From: Umezawaea endophytica
Lineage (GTDB): Bacteria; Actinomycetota; Actinomycetes; Mycobacteriales; Pseudonocardiaceae
Direction of reading: 5' to 3'
Assembly (NCBI RefSeq): GCF_025061645.1
Contig: NZ_JANYMP010000028.1
Location: forward strand, 1-64,000
DNA: 64,000 nt
Both the position numbers and the translations under genes were made by a program. The stretch's first letter is position 1, and every line of letters begins with the position of its first letter. The notes beneath the pieces were generated by a model that was not told the origin of the DNA, ran no database searches, and saw only the letters and a program-made list of their open reading frames with translations. Shown one piece after another: positions 19,384-28,263 of this stretch.

Positions 19384-20196
19384 TCACGGGCGAATCACCA
19401 CCCTGTCCACGCCCACTCCGTTGATCAAGTCGTTCGCCGCCTGCTCGGCCGAGGCCTCGTCAGCCCGCCGCGCCACGTGGAACGACAGGATCTGCATCTC
19501 GACGGCCAGGTCGACCTTGCGCACCTCGACGTCGTCCGGGACCTGGAGGACGACCGGTGCGAAGTTCAGGATGCACTGGACGCCCGCCGATACCAAACGG
19601 TCGCAGACGGCCTGCGCGGCCTGCGGCGGTGTCGCGATGACGCCGATCGACACCTCGCGCTCGACGCAGACGGCCGTGATGTCGTCGATGTGGTTGACAG
19701 GTATGCCACCCACCGGCACCCCGGTCAGGTCCTCGTCGACGTCGAAGAGCGCGGCGACGGGGAAGCCGCGGCTCTGGAAGCCGCCGTAGTTGGCGAGCGC
19801 GTGACCAAGATTACCGATCCCGACCACCGCGACGCTGTGCTTGCGGGTCAGGCCGAGGATGCGCTCTATGTGGCTGACGAGCACCTCGACGTCGTAGCCG
19901 ACGCCGCGCGTGCCGTACGAGCCGACGTACGAGAGGTCCTTGCGGAGCTTCGCCGAGTTGACCCCGGCGGCCGCGGACAGCTCCTCGCTGGAGATCGTCG
20001 TCACGCCCTGGTCGACCATGCCGGACAGCACCCGCAGGTACACCGCGAGGCGGGCGACGGCGGCCTCGGGGATCGCGCGGGCCCGTTCGCGGACGACGAC
20101 CTCGTCCTGCTCGGGCACGATCGGCGCCCCTTGGACGGCGGGCATCCCCGTGGCGGTGGTCACGACCTCGTCACCCTCGCCCCGCTGAGCCACCAC
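19384..20196 (-). CDS. rex: Redox-sensing transcriptional repressor Rex
   Basis: 270 residues. An N-terminal winged HTH ([53 protein letters not shown]) precedes a Rossmann domain with [16 protein letters not shown] that senses the NADH/NAD+ ratio. NADH releases Rex from DNA. GTG at 20196 has AGGAG 7 bases upstream. A Rex operator lies about 104 bases upstream of the start, so the operon is autoregulated. Confidence 0.97.
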   Translation of the reverse strand: MVAQRGEGDEVVTTATGMPAVQGAPIVPEQDEVVVRERARAIPEAAVARLAVYLRVLSGMVDQGVTTISSEELSAAAGVNSAKLRKDLSYVGSYGTRGVGYDVEVLVSHIERILGLTRKHSVAVVGIGNLGHALANYGGFQSRGFPVAALFDVDEDLTGVPVGGIPVNHIDDITAVCVEREVSIGVIATPPQAAQAVCDRLVSAGVQCILNFAPVVLQVPDDVEVRKVDLAVEMQILSFHVARRADEASAEQAANDLINGVGVDRVVIRP

Positions 20197-20299
20197 GCTG
20201 GAACTCCTCACAACACACGAAAGTCGACGCACGGACCCGTCGGCATCGAGCGGTGAAACCGCTCCGGCATCTGACGGTGTGACACCACCACCGTACCGC

Positions 20300-20317
20300 T
20301 TGTGAAGGCGTGCACAA
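20300..20317. promoter_or_regulatory. Rex operator (ROP site)
   Basis: TTGTGAAGGCGTGCACAA matches the Rex consensus TTGTGAA-N4-TTCACAA with one mismatch. It is in the rex upstream region, where Streptomyces has its rex-hemACD ROP. The rest of the 450-base gap (20197-20647) holds the promoter region of rex and the two hairpins listed next; no further gene is seen. Confidence 0.88.
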
Positions 20318-20540
20318 AGTCGGCGATCTTCGCGTCACGGCGGCAAGCCGCTGGTCACAGGCCGTCACCTGCGGGTCGGACCACGAATCGGGTGACTCTC
20401 GTCGCCCTTCCGGCACGGGTGGGAGGGCCTCTACCGATTCAGTTCACGACCGGACGTCCTGTGGTCGGATGAATTCGACACTTTCGCGTGTAAAGAGCGA
20501 AACGCACAGCACAGGTCACGCCATTCCGCACAACGAGAAC

Positions 20541-20624
20541 CGCCCGGTCCGCGAAATGCTCGCGGCCGGGCGGAAGAACAGCGGAGCGGTGCCGCACCGG
20601 CGATTGTTCGCCGGGCGGCACCGC
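20541..20624 (-). terminator. Tandem terminator hairpins after fasciclin gene
   Basis: Two hairpins follow the fasciclin lipoprotein stop. The nearer one (20586-20624) has a 9-bp stem continued by a 7-bp inner stem and a TTGT loop. The farther one (20541-20572) has a 12-bp stem with a one-base bulge. Together they should insulate the fasciclin gene from rex. Confidence 0.8.
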
Positions 20625-20647
20625 CCCGTCGTGGAGAATTCGGAGAA

Positions 20648-21319
20648 TTACGCGGCGGGCGGGCTGAGCACCTTGCCGATGACGAACACGGTGGCGTTCT
20701 TGGTGGGGATGTTGCCGCACAGCACCGGGGCGCCGTTGACGGTCATCGTGTCGCCGGTGCCCGCGATCGTCAGCTTCTGGCCGGTGAGCGAGTCGACCGT
20801 CTTGGCGGCCTCGAGGCCCTTGGCGTCGTAGCGCTTGCCGACGACGTGGTACTGGAGGATCTTGCCGAGGGTCGCCGGGTCGGCGGCCAGCTCCGCGAAC
20901 TTGGCGTCGCCCAGCTCGGCGAACGCGGGGTCGTACGGCGCGAACACGGTGATCGCGGCCTGCGAGTTCAGGGTGTCGCCGAGGTTGGCCGCGCCGACGG
21001 CCGCCACCAGCTTCGTGAGCAGCGGGTTGTTGCTCGCGGCGGTGGCGACCGGGTCGGACACCATGCCCTGGAGCGAGCCCTTGTTCGCCGGGTCCTGCGG
21101 GACGGACGCACAGCCCGCGCCGAAGACGTCCGTGGTCTGGGTGACGCCGTCAGCCGCACCGGCCATGGCCGACGAGCTGGTGGGCGCTGCGGTCGTGGTG
21201 GTCGCGGCACCGGCGGTGGACGAGCTACCGGAGGAGGCGGTGTCGCCGCTGCCGCAGGCCGCGATCGACAGGGTGGCGGCGGCGATCGCACCGACGATGG
21301 CGAGCTGGGTCTTCCTCAC
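20648..21319 (-). CDS. Fasciclin-domain lipoprotein
   Basis: 223 residues. A lipoprotein signal ends with IAACGSGD (lipidated Cys near 21), then a Ser/Thr/Ala linker of about 40 residues, then one FAS1 domain (residues about 90-222) with the conserved ITVFAPYDPAFAEL (H1 region) and ILQYHVVGKRYDAKGL (H2 region). Related to mycobacterial MPT70/MPT83 surface antigens and to cell-adhesion FAS1 proteins. GTG at 21319 has AAGGAG 8 bases upstream, which decides the start over an ATG at 21358. It stands beside a molybdopterin oxidoreductase, a pairing seen in other actinobacteria. Confidence 0.92.
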   Translation of the reverse strand: MRKTQLAIVGAIAAATLSIAACGSGDTASSGSSSTAGAATTTTAAPTSSSAMAGAADGVTQTTDVFGAGCASVPQDPANKGSLQGMVSDPVATAASNNPLLTKLVAAVGAANLGDTLNSQAAITVFAPYDPAFAELGDAKFAELAADPATLGKILQYHVVGKRYDAKGLEAAKTVDSLTGQKLTIAGTGDTMTVNGAPVLCGNIPTKNATVFVIGKVLSPPAA

Positions 21320-21409
21320 GCGGATCACTCCTTGTTGATTTTCTGCTTCGCTAGTCATGGGGACATTCGAAGCGCTCGGCGATCCGGTTCGGCTTTCACC
21401 CGATGGAGT

Positions 21410-22966
21410 TTATTTTTCTACCGTGAAGAAGGCTGAATGCCACCCGGTGGCCCCGTCCGGGATGGGTGCGACACGCGCCTGAGGCTGCACGAATCCCGAT
21501 TTGTCGGTGGCCCGGCACTCGACCTGGTGACCCCCGGCGGGGAGGTCGAGCTCGACCTTCCACATCCGCCACGAGCTGTCGTTGACGTCCGCGGACAACG
21601 TCGCGTCCTGCCACGCCCCGCCGTCGACCCGCACCTCGACCTTCGCGACCCCCTTCGGCTGCGCCCAGGCGACACCCGACACGGTCGTCTTGCCGCCACC
21701 GGTCAGCCTGCTCAGGCCCTTCGGCGTGTCGATCCGCGACATCGGCTTGATCGGCCCGAGCCGCCCCCAGCCGCGGTCGATCCAGTACGACTGCTTCGCG
21801 TCGAACGTCGTCAGCTCCAGGTCGACCAGCCACTTGGTGGCCGAGATGTACCCGTACAGGCCGGGCACGACCATCCGCACCGGGAACCCGTGCTCCACCG
21901 GCAGCGGCTCCCCGTTCATGCCCAGCGCCAGCAGCGCCCCGCGCTCGGCCTCCATGACGACGTCGACCGGCGTCCCAGCGGTCCACCCGTCGGAACTCGT
22001 GCCGAAGAGCTGATCGGCACCGGGCTTCACCCCGGCCTCCATCAGCACGTCCCGCAACAGCACCCCGGTGAAGTTCGACGTGGACACGTACGGCCCACCG
22101 ACCTCGTTGGACACGCACGTCATCGTGATCGTCCGCTCCACCAGTTCCCGCGACCGCAGGTCCTCGTAGCTGAGCGTCAACTCCTTGTCGACCATCCCGT
22201 GGATCCGCAACGACCAGTCCTCGGCCCGCAACCGCGGCACGCTCAACGCGGTGTCCACCCGGTAGAAGTCCCCGTTCGGCGTGATGAACGACGGCGTGCC
22301 CTGCCCGGAGAAGTCCGCACCAACCGGAATCTCCGGCGCAGGCTTCGAGGGCTTGATCGCCCCAACAGCCGCCCGCGACCCCTCCACGTCGATCCGATTC
22401 CCCAGGAACTGCCCCAACACCCCGGCAACCCCGGCCCCGACAGCGGTGGCCCCGAGCGCGATCAACAACTTCCGCCGCCCACCCTCCTGCGGCACCTCCC
22501 GCACGGAGAGAGCAGCCCGGTGCAACCACCGGAACACCGCGATCCCAGCGACCAGACTCGCGATCGGCGCCAACACGCTCAACTGCCCGCTGTCAGGCCG
22601 CGCCAACACAGCAGCCACCCCGAGCAACCCCAGCGCACCAGCAAGGATCGACCCAGGCAACGAACTACGCCGAGACAACACCCCGGCCACCACAGCCGCA
22701 CCAAGCAACACCAACGCCATGCCACCCAACAGCACGAGCTTGTCGTAGGTGCCGAACGTGCGAACCGCGAAATCCTTGAGCTGAAGAGGCGTCAGATCGA
22801 TCGCCGTGTTGCCAACAGCGAGGAACGGCGAAGCCGACGGCCCCACAACCCCAGCGACGAGATGCCCGACAGCAAGCGCCACGGCAACCGCCAACACCCC
22901 GATCAACGCCGCGACAGGCACAGCAAGACGAGGCGCTCCAGGCGCCGGCTCTGCGGAAGACTCCAT
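21410..22966 (-). CDS. Membrane-anchored molybdopterin oxidoreductase (sulfite oxidase family)
   Basis: About 518 residues. Four to five membrane helices occupy residues 15-175, then a basic RRKLLIALGATAVGAG helix, then a sulfite-oxidase-type molybdopterin domain (about 250-430) and a C-terminal Ig-like Mo-co dimerisation domain. The molybdenum cysteine is in ITMTCVSNEVGG. The substrate is not known for this membrane-fused form. ATG at 22966 was taken (an ATG at 22975 is nearby); neither has a clear ribosome site. Codon third positions in the N-terminal third shift toward G and T, unlike the C-terminal part. Confidence 0.9.
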   Translation of the reverse strand: MESSAEPAPGAPRLAVPVAALIGVLAVAVALAVGHLVAGVVGPSASPFLAVGNTAIDLTPLQLKDFAVRTFGTYDKLVLLGGMALVLLGAAVVAGVLSRRSSLPGSILAGALGLLGVAAVLARPDSGQLSVLAPIASLVAGIAVFRWLHRAALSVREVPQEGGRRKLLIALGATAVGAGVAGVLGQFLGNRIDVEGSRAAVGAIKPSKPAPEIPVGADFSGQGTPSFITPNGDFYRVDTALSVPRLRAEDWSLRIHGMVDKELTLSYEDLRSRELVERTITMTCVSNEVGGPYVSTSNFTGVLLRDVLMEAGVKPGADQLFGTSSDGWTAGTPVDVVMEAERGALLALGMNGEPLPVEHGFPVRMVVPGLYGYISATKWLVDLELTTFDAKQSYWIDRGWGRLGPIKPMSRIDTPKGLSRLTGGGKTTVSGVAWAQPKGVAKVEVRVDGGAWQDATLSADVNDSSWRMWKVELDLPAGGHQVECRATDKSGFVQPQARVAPIPDGATGWHSAFFTVEK

Positions 22967-23050
22967 GCTGCACATTCGACGCCCACAGCAAGCCGGTTCG
23001 CCGGCGGGGTAGACGGACGTAAGCAGACGGTAACCAGCCGACGAGACCAA

Positions 23051-23290
23051 TCACCCGGTCAACGCAGCCCGAAGCCGCTCCTCCTCCACCTCCCAGTACC
23101 CGTGCTCCTCACCATCAACAAGGATCACCGGCACCCGATCCCCATACTCAGCCCGCAACGAACGATCAGAATCAACATCAGAAACCGACCAGCGAACATT
23201 CAACTCGCCACAGATACGCGAAACATCAACAACGGCCCGCTCACAAGCATGGCAATCAACACGAGTCAACAACGTCACGTAATGAGTCAC
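23051..23290 (-). CDS. Glutaredoxin-like protein (CHAC redox motif)
   Basis: 79 residues with a thioredoxin fold of glutaredoxin size. The redox pair is Cys13 and Cys16 in TRVDCHACERAV, and the cis-Pro region is GDRVPVILVDGEE. The same small protein sits between the serB-like and hemA genes in Mycobacterium (Rv0508, from memory), so the position is conserved. GTG at 23290 has GGGAG about 9 bases upstream. In a mycothiol organism it may act as a mycothiol-linked or thioredoxin-linked reductase. Confidence 0.88.
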   Translation of the reverse strand: MTHYVTLLTRVDCHACERAVVDVSRICGELNVRWSVSDVDSDRSLRAEYGDRVPVILVDGEEHGYWEVEEERLRAALTG

Positions 23291-23399
23291 ACCACCACCA
23301 TCTCCCACCACCACAAACCCGCACCAACAGCACCCAACCACCAACAAACCGGTGCCACAGCACCCAACCACCTACGACCCGCAACGCCGCCTACGCAGC

Positions 23400-23517
23400 G
23401 TGGCCGATTTTACTTGGGGGATTTGCCCCTTAAACTTGCGTCGGACGGCAGCTTCACCTCTGCCCTTTATTGTCCGACGAAGGGGCAAATCTAGGGGCCC
23501 CAAGTCAAATCGGCCAC
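23400..23517. repeat. 118-bp palindromic element, copy A
   Basis: The ends are 20-bp terminal inverted repeats (GTGGCCGATTTTACTTGGGG and its complement, one mismatch). Inside, a second inverted pair (ATTTGCCCCTT...GTCGGAC) differs only by a 7-base insertion, and the centre holds a small GGCAG/CTGCC hairpin, so the whole unit folds as one long imperfect stem. An exact reverse-complement copy lies at 28107-28224. It has no coding capacity and looks like a MITE or REP-like element. It separates the glutaredoxin and ligase genes. Confidence 0.9.
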
Positions 23518-23574
23518 CCCACCAACAGCACCCCCGGTACGCAACCGCACCCACCCGAAAGCCCCCGGCCCCCA

Positions 23575-25050
23575 TCAAACCAACGGAATCCTCAACCGCG
23601 ACCGAGCCAACTTCCCCGTGGCCGAATGCGGCAACTCCCCCACGAACTCCACCACCACAGGCACCTTGAACTTCGCCAACCGAGCCGCACAATGCCTCAC
23701 CACGGCATCCTCATCCACCTCAACACCCTCCCGCAGCACCAGAACGGCCTTCACCGCCTCCCCGGTCCGCTCATCGGGCACCCCCACAGCAGCCGCCTCA
23801 GCGACCCCTTCCAACTCCCCCAACACCCTCTCCACCTCATGCGGGTAAACATTGAACCCGTTCACAATGATCAGGTCCCCAGCCCGATCCACCAGGTGCA
23901 AATCCCCTTCAGCGTCCAAATACCCGACATCCCCGGTCCGGAACCACCCCTCGGCATCCGGCCCATGCCCCCCATCGGGCCAATACCCGCTGAACAAATT
24001 AGCCCCGCGCACCGAAACCAACCCGGTCCCCGGCTCATCCTCATCCTGGTCCAACACCCGCCCATCGGTGTCGACCAACCGCAATTCCACCCCAGGCAAC
24101 GGCCGCCCAACAGACCCGGGCTTCGGATAACCCCCCACCAACGTGGAGGTCAAAACCGGCCCGGTCTCGGTAAGCCCGTACCCCTCATAAACAGGCAGCC
24201 CAACAGCACTGCGCATCGCGTCCAGAATCCCCTTGGACAACGGCGCCGCACCGGACGTGAACAACCGCACCGTCGACAGGCTCTCCCCCAACCTCTCCAC
24301 GGGAAGCGCCAACACCGCCTGGTACATCGGCGGCACACCCACCACGGTCGTGATCCGGTGCTCCCGAACCGCGTCCAACGCAGCCTCGGCGTCAAACCGC
24401 TCCAACAGCACCGCGGTAGCCCCGGCCCCGGCCACCTGGAACAACCCCGGCCCCAGCCCGTAGACGTGGAACAACGGCAACGCCAGCAACACCCGGTCCC
24501 CGGCGGTCACCGGCGCGGGTCGAAGATCGGCGCACTGCCCCACGTTCGCCAACAGCGCCCGATGGGACAACATCGCGCCGCGGGGCACACCGGACGTGCC
24601 GGACGTGTACCCGAGCACGGCCACGTCCTCGCCCCCGCCGACGGGCGCGAACTCCGGCTCGTCGGCGACGACCAGCGCGGGCGGGCCCATCACCGGGATC
24701 TCCGCGCCGCCGCCGTCACCCAGGAGCAGGCGGGCGCCGCTGTCGGAGACCAGGCGTTCGAGTTCCCGTAGCGGCTGACCGGGCCCGGCGGGGACGACGA
24801 CCCCGCCCGCCCTCAGCACGCCGAACACGGCGACGCAGAACTCCGGGCCGGTGGGCAGGCGCACGACGACCCGGTCACCGGGTGCGACACCGGCGTCCAC
24901 CAGCGCTCGGGCCTGCGCGTTCACCGCCGCGTCCACCTGGCCCCAGGTGTACTGCGCACCGCTCGCCACGTCGATCAACGCCGTGTGCTGCGATCCGCGC
25001 AGCGCCGAAGCGCTGACCAGGTCGGCGACGTTGCGGGCAGACTCGGTCAA
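23575..25050 (-). CDS. Acyl-CoA ligase / AMP-dependent synthetase
   Basis: About 491 residues, class I adenylate-forming enzyme. Motifs in order: YTSGTSGVPRGAMLSH (P-loop A3), YEGYGLTETGPV (A5), TGDVGYLDAEGDLHLVDRAGDLIIVNGFNVYP (A7-A8 region) and the catalytic lysine in SATGKLARSRL near the C-terminus. It should activate a carboxylate, most likely a fatty acid, with ATP and CoA. TTG at 25050 is chosen because AGGAGG lies 5 bases upstream. No substrate clue comes from neighbours. Third positions of the C-terminal two thirds are T/G-rich, unlike the GC-typical N-terminus. Confidence 0.9.
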   Translation of the reverse strand: MTESARNVADLVSASALRGSQHTALIDVASGAQYTWGQVDAAVNAQARALVDAGVAPGDRVVVRLPTGPEFCVAVFGVLRAGGVVVPAGPGQPLRELERLVSDSGARLLLGDGGGAEIPVMGPPALVVADEPEFAPVGGGEDVAVLGYTSGTSGVPRGAMLSHRALLANVGQCADLRPAPVTAGDRVLLALPLFHVYGLGPGLFQVAGAGATAVLLERFDAEAALDAVREHRITTVVGVPPMYQAVLALPVERLGESLSTVRLFTSGAAPLSKGILDAMRSAVGLPVYEGYGLTETGPVLTSTLVGGYPKPGSVGRPLPGVELRLVDTDGRVLDQDEDEPGTGLVSVRGANLFSGYWPDGGHGPDAEGWFRTGDVGYLDAEGDLHLVDRAGDLIIVNGFNVYPHEVERVLGELEGVAEAAAVGVPDERTGEAVKAVLVLREGVEVDEDAVVRHCAARLAKFKVPVVVEFVGELPHSATGKLARSRLRIPLV

Positions 25051-25180
25051 GGTGACCTCCTGATGAACGCTCTTCACGCTCGTCGCAGTCTGTCACGCAT
25101 GGCTCCCGTCATGTAGGCATGGCTCGTACGTCGTGAAACCGTGACGACCCACCGCTACCTACTAAGGAGTAACAACACGT

Positions 25181-25225
25181 ATGCTCTCGCCACGGCGATC
25201 CTGTGGAGGAGCCGCTACCCGATGA
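25181..25225 (+). CDS. Possible 14-codon leader peptide upstream of bldN-like gene
   Basis: ATG at 25181 follows an AAGGAG site 11 bases upstream and opens a 14-residue frame (MLSPRRSCGGAATR) whose TGA overlaps the ATG of the sigma factor (ATGA at 25222). This could couple sigma translation to the leader. No homologue is known to me, and the spacing to AAGGAG is long, so this is tentative. Confidence 0.3.
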   Translation: MLSPRRSCGGAATR

Positions 25226-25875
25226 TCCCCAGGGGACGCGCGAACAACGCCCGGTCCATCAGGACGTTCCGCTCCGGGCGGAGCGCAGGAGGGCAGTCCA
25301 CCACGGCCGAGGAGTCCGACATCGACACGGCGCAGACGCCGTGGGACCTGGTCCGCGCCGCCCAGGAGGGCGACACGGCCGCGTTCGGTGTGCTCTACGA
25401 CCGGTACGTGGACGTCGTCTACCGCTACGTGCTGTTCCGCGTCGGCGACCGCGACCTGGCCGAGGACGTGACGAGCGAGACGTTCCTCCGGGCCCTGCGG
25501 AGCATCGGGTCGGTGAGCTACCAGGGCCGCGACGTGGGCGCGTGGTTCGTCACGATCGCCAGGAACATCGTCTACGACCACGTGAAGTCGAGCCGGTACC
25601 GCCTGGAGATCACCACCGCCGAGCTCGCGGACAACCGCGAGGTCGCGAGCGGCCCTGAGCAGGAGGTCCTCACCGACGCGACCAACACCGAGCTGCTGCG
25701 GTGCGTGGGCCAGCTCGGCGAGGACCAGCGGGAGTGCATCACCCTGAGGTTCATCCAGGGGTTGTCGGTGGCCGAGACGGCCGCCAGGATGGGGCGCAAC
25801 GAGGGCGCGATCAAGGCGCTTCAGCACCGCGCGGTGCGGCGGTTGGCCACGTTGCTGCCCGCCTGGTTGCGGTGA
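25222..25875 (+). CDS. bldN: ECF sigma factor, BldN-like
   Basis: 217 residues. After a basic N-terminal extension (MIPRGRANNARSIRTFRSGR) come region 2 (AFGVLYDRYVDVVYRYVLFRVGD, DLAEDVTSETFLRALRSI) and region 4 (LRCVGQLGEDQRECITLRFIQGLSVAETAARMGRNEGAIKALQHRAVRRL). The adjacent DUF5667 membrane protein and HAD hydrolase give the Streptomyces bldN-rsbN context near rex-hem, which supports a BldN orthologue controlling aerial development genes. GGAGGAG lies 10 bases before the ATG; starts farther upstream are possible because BldN can be made as a proprotein. Confidence 0.85.
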   Translation: MIPRGRANNARSIRTFRSGRSAGGQSTTAEESDIDTAQTPWDLVRAAQEGDTAAFGVLYDRYVDVVYRYVLFRVGDRDLAEDVTSETFLRALRSIGSVSYQGRDVGAWFVTIARNIVYDHVKSSRYRLEITTAELADNREVASGPEQEVLTDATNTELLRCVGQLGEDQRECITLRFIQGLSVAETAARMGRNEGAIKALQHRAVRRLATLLPAWLR

Positions 25876-25962
25876 TCACCATCGCAGAGGCCCCGTTCGC
25901 GTAACCCCCGCGCACTCCTCGTCGTTGTGCGGGTCAGGTCGTCGAAGTCGAGATGGTGCGGG

Positions 25963-27060
25963 ATGGTGGGCAGAGGTATCACGCCGCTTGGGCGTCGCAG
26001 GCAGCACGAGCGGTTCGCTCGTGCCGTCGAGTCGCGCCCGGAGAGCGTCGATCCCGAGCTGGCAGGTGAACTCGCGGTGGTCGACGTGCTGCGGAGGGCC
26101 GCCGAGACCAGCGGTCCCGACGCCGCGGCCCGCGAGCGGATGCGCAGGCGGATCCTCGACGCCGACCGCCCCACCGCCGCCGTCACGATCCTCGAGCCCC
26201 GCAGGTCGAGCGCTCGCGGCCGGTTAGCCGTCGCTGCGGCGGCAGCGCTCTGCCTGGTGCTCTCGCTGGCCGGGATGAGCCTGCTGCTGAGCCGTGACGC
26301 GCTGCCCGGCGACACCCTGTACGGGATGAAGCGGACCGCCGAGTCCGCGTCGCTCGGGTTCACGTTCGGCGACGAGTCGAAGGCGCTGAAGCGGCTGGAG
26401 TTCGCCGCCGCGCGGCTCGCCGAGCTGGAGACGCTGGCGGACAAGTACGCCGACGACGGACCGCTCGGCGCGTACCTGACGGCGTTGACGGACTTCGACG
26501 CCGACGCCGCGGCGGGCTCGCGGGAACTGGCCGCGATCGGGACGAACTCGGACGAGCGGGTGCTGGCGACGCTGGACGAGTGGACGCGGGTCCAGTACGC
26601 CCGGCTGACGGACCTGCGGACACGGCTTCCCGAAGCCGCCGTGACCCGATCGGCTACTTCGCTGAACCTCCTGGCCCGGATCTCGCAGCGGACAGCGGAC
26701 CTGCGGGCGCGCACCGGCTGCTCCCCGGTGACGTCCGGGACCGCGGACGACGTCGGGCCGCTGCCCGCCACCTCGCCGTGCTCCTCCACCACGCCCGTTC
26801 CGGCGCCGCCGTCGTCGTCGACCCCGTCCGTGCTGGTCAGCGCACCCGCGGCCACCGTGACGTCCGCTCCGCTGCCGCCCGCGGCGCCGGTGCCGACCGG
26901 GGTTCCCGCCCCGAACCCGACGGTGCCGACGACCGGGTCGGGCCTGCTGCCGCCGATCACGTCGGTGCTCCCGACCGTTCCGTCGATCGGGCTGCCGACG
27001 ATCACCGTTCCGTTGCCTTTGCCACTCCCTGGACTGCCAGGCGTTGCGTTCGGATCCTGA
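25963..27060 (+). CDS. rsbN: DUF5667 membrane protein, RsbN-like anti-sigma factor
   Basis: 365 residues. A cytoplasmic N-terminus (residues 1-85) includes RRRQHERFARAVE and a helical region expected to hold the sigma factor. One membrane helix follows at about 87-108 (AVAAAAALCLVLSLAGMSLLL), then the extracellular DUF5667 domain (DALPGDTLYGMKRTAESASL, LKRLEFAAARLAELETL) and a Pro/Thr/Val-rich tail of about 120 residues. RsbN in Streptomyces binds and inhibits BldN; the placement directly after the sigma gene supports the same role. The long extracellular tail is unusual and could reach the wall. Start is uncertain; no good ribosome site. Confidence 0.85.
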   Translation: MVGRGITPLGRRRQHERFARAVESRPESVDPELAGELAVVDVLRRAAETSGPDAAARERMRRRILDADRPTAAVTILEPRRSSARGRLAVAAAAALCLVLSLAGMSLLLSRDALPGDTLYGMKRTAESASLGFTFGDESKALKRLEFAAARLAELETLADKYADDGPLGAYLTALTDFDADAAAGSRELAAIGTNSDERVLATLDEWTRVQYARLTDLRTRLPEAAVTRSATSLNLLARISQRTADLRARTGCSPVTSGTADDVGPLPATSPCSSTTPVPAPPSSSTPSVLVSAPAATVTSAPLPPAAPVPTGVPAPNPTVPTTGSGLLPPITSVLPTVPSIGLPTITVPLPLPLPGLPGVAFGS

Positions 27061-27108
27061 TCGCTACGCTGGTGCGGGAGCTCGCAGGTTGACCAGGAGG
27101 CGCTGGCT

Positions 27109-28005
27109 GTGTCATGGAGGCGTGTAGAGAGCTCGGCCGATCGTGAACGGGCGGCCGCGCTGGCCGGAGAGGCCTCGGCAGAGGCCGCCCTCGCCGCCGC
27201 GCTGCCCATGGACGACCCGGCCGAACGGGCCACGGACCTGACCGCCGCCGCGTTCTTCGACGTCGACAACACCATGATGATGGGTGCGTCGATGTTCCAC
27301 TTCGCGCGGGGGTTGGCCGCTCGGGACTACTTCAACACCTCGGACCTCGCCGGGTTCGTGTGGCAGCAGTTGAAGTTCCGGGTCGGGGGGCGGGAGGACC
27401 CGCAGAGCGTGAAGGCGATGCGCGAGCAGGCTTTGTCGTTCGTGGCTGGGCGGTCGGTGGCCGAGCTGATCTCGCTGGGTGAGGAGATCTACGACGAGTT
27501 GATGGTGGATCGGATCTGGACCGGTACTCAGGCTTTGGCGCAGAAGCACCTGGATGCTGGGCAGCGGGTTTGGCTTGTTACGGCCACGCCGGTGGAGTTG
27601 GCTCAGATCATCGCTCGGCGGTTGGGGTTGACCGGGGCGTTGGGGACCGTGGCCGAGTCGGAGAATTTTGTTTATACCGGGCGGCTTGTGGGGGATTTGC
27701 TGCATGGGAAGGCTAAGGCTCAGGCTGTTCGGGCTTTGGCGGCCAAGGAAGGGTTGAACCTTCGGCGGTGTACGGCTTATTCGGATTCGGCTAATGATGT
27801 GCCGATGTTGTCTGTTGTGGGGAATGCTGTGGCGGTCAACCCGGATTCCGGGTTGAGGGAGACTGCTCGGCGGCGGGGGTGGGAGGTTCGGGATTTCCGG
27901 ACTGGGAGGAAGGCGGCGAAAATAGGGGTGCCGTCTGTGTTGGGGGCTGGGGTTTTGGCTGGAGCCGTTGCCGCTGGGGTGGCTTATCGGCGTCGGCATG
28001 CTTGA
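27109..28005 (+). CDS. HAD-IB family phosphatase (SerB-like)
   Basis: 298 residues. HAD motif I is [11 protein letters not shown], motif II VTATP, motif III a lysine in [11 protein letters not shown], and motif [17 protein letters not shown], all intact. The C-terminal [20 protein letters not shown] is hydrophobic and may anchor the protein. This is the actinobacterial SerB1-type group (Rv0505c-like); phosphoserine activity is not established. GTG at 27109 has AGGAGG 8 bases upstream. From about 27540 onward, third codon positions turn G/T-rich. Confidence 0.9.
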   Translation: MSWRRVESSADRERAAALAGEASAEAALAAALPMDDPAERATDLTAAAFFDVDNTMMMGASMFHFARGLAARDYFNTSDLAGFVWQQLKFRVGGREDPQSVKAMREQALSFVAGRSVAELISLGEEIYDELMVDRIWTGTQALAQKHLDAGQRVWLVTATPVELAQIIARRLGLTGALGTVAESENFVYTGRLVGDLLHGKAKAQAVRALAAKEGLNLRRCTAYSDSANDVPMLSVVGNAVAVNPDSGLRETARRRGWEVRDFRTGRKAAKIGVPSVLGAGVLAGAVAAGVAYRRRHA

Positions 28006-28106
28006 GGGTTGAGGTGGGTGGCGGCTTGTCGCGTTCCAGCGTGGTCGCCGGGTGGTAAGTGCAGGTCCCAGCGTGGTCGGCTGTGGGCGCTGGTTGCAGC
28101 GGTGGT

Positions 28107-28224
28107 GTGGCCGATTTGACTTGGGGCCCCTAGATTTGCCCCTTCGTCGGACAATAAAGGGCAGAGGTGAAGCTGCCGTCCGACGCAAGTTTAAGGGGCA
28201 AATCCCCCAAGTAAAATCGGCCAC
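28107..28224. repeat. 118-bp palindromic element, copy B (inverted)
   Basis: Base-for-base reverse complement of copy A at 23400-23517. Flanking GGT on both sides may be a short target duplication, though too short to rely on. It sits between the HAD phosphatase end (28005) and the PlsC end (28285), in a 279-base intergenic stretch that is strongly G+T rich on the + strand. No other gene is seen in that gap. Confidence 0.9.
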
Positions 28225-28263
28225 GGTTTTGTGGGGCGTGTTGCGTTTGGTGGGGGCTGGTTT

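Noticed and set aside
23400-28224. Composite transposon bounded by the inverted elements
   Set aside because: No transposase lies inside or next to the copies; the enclosed genes belong to conserved synteny (glutaredoxin to HAD), so the block was not carried in by the elements.
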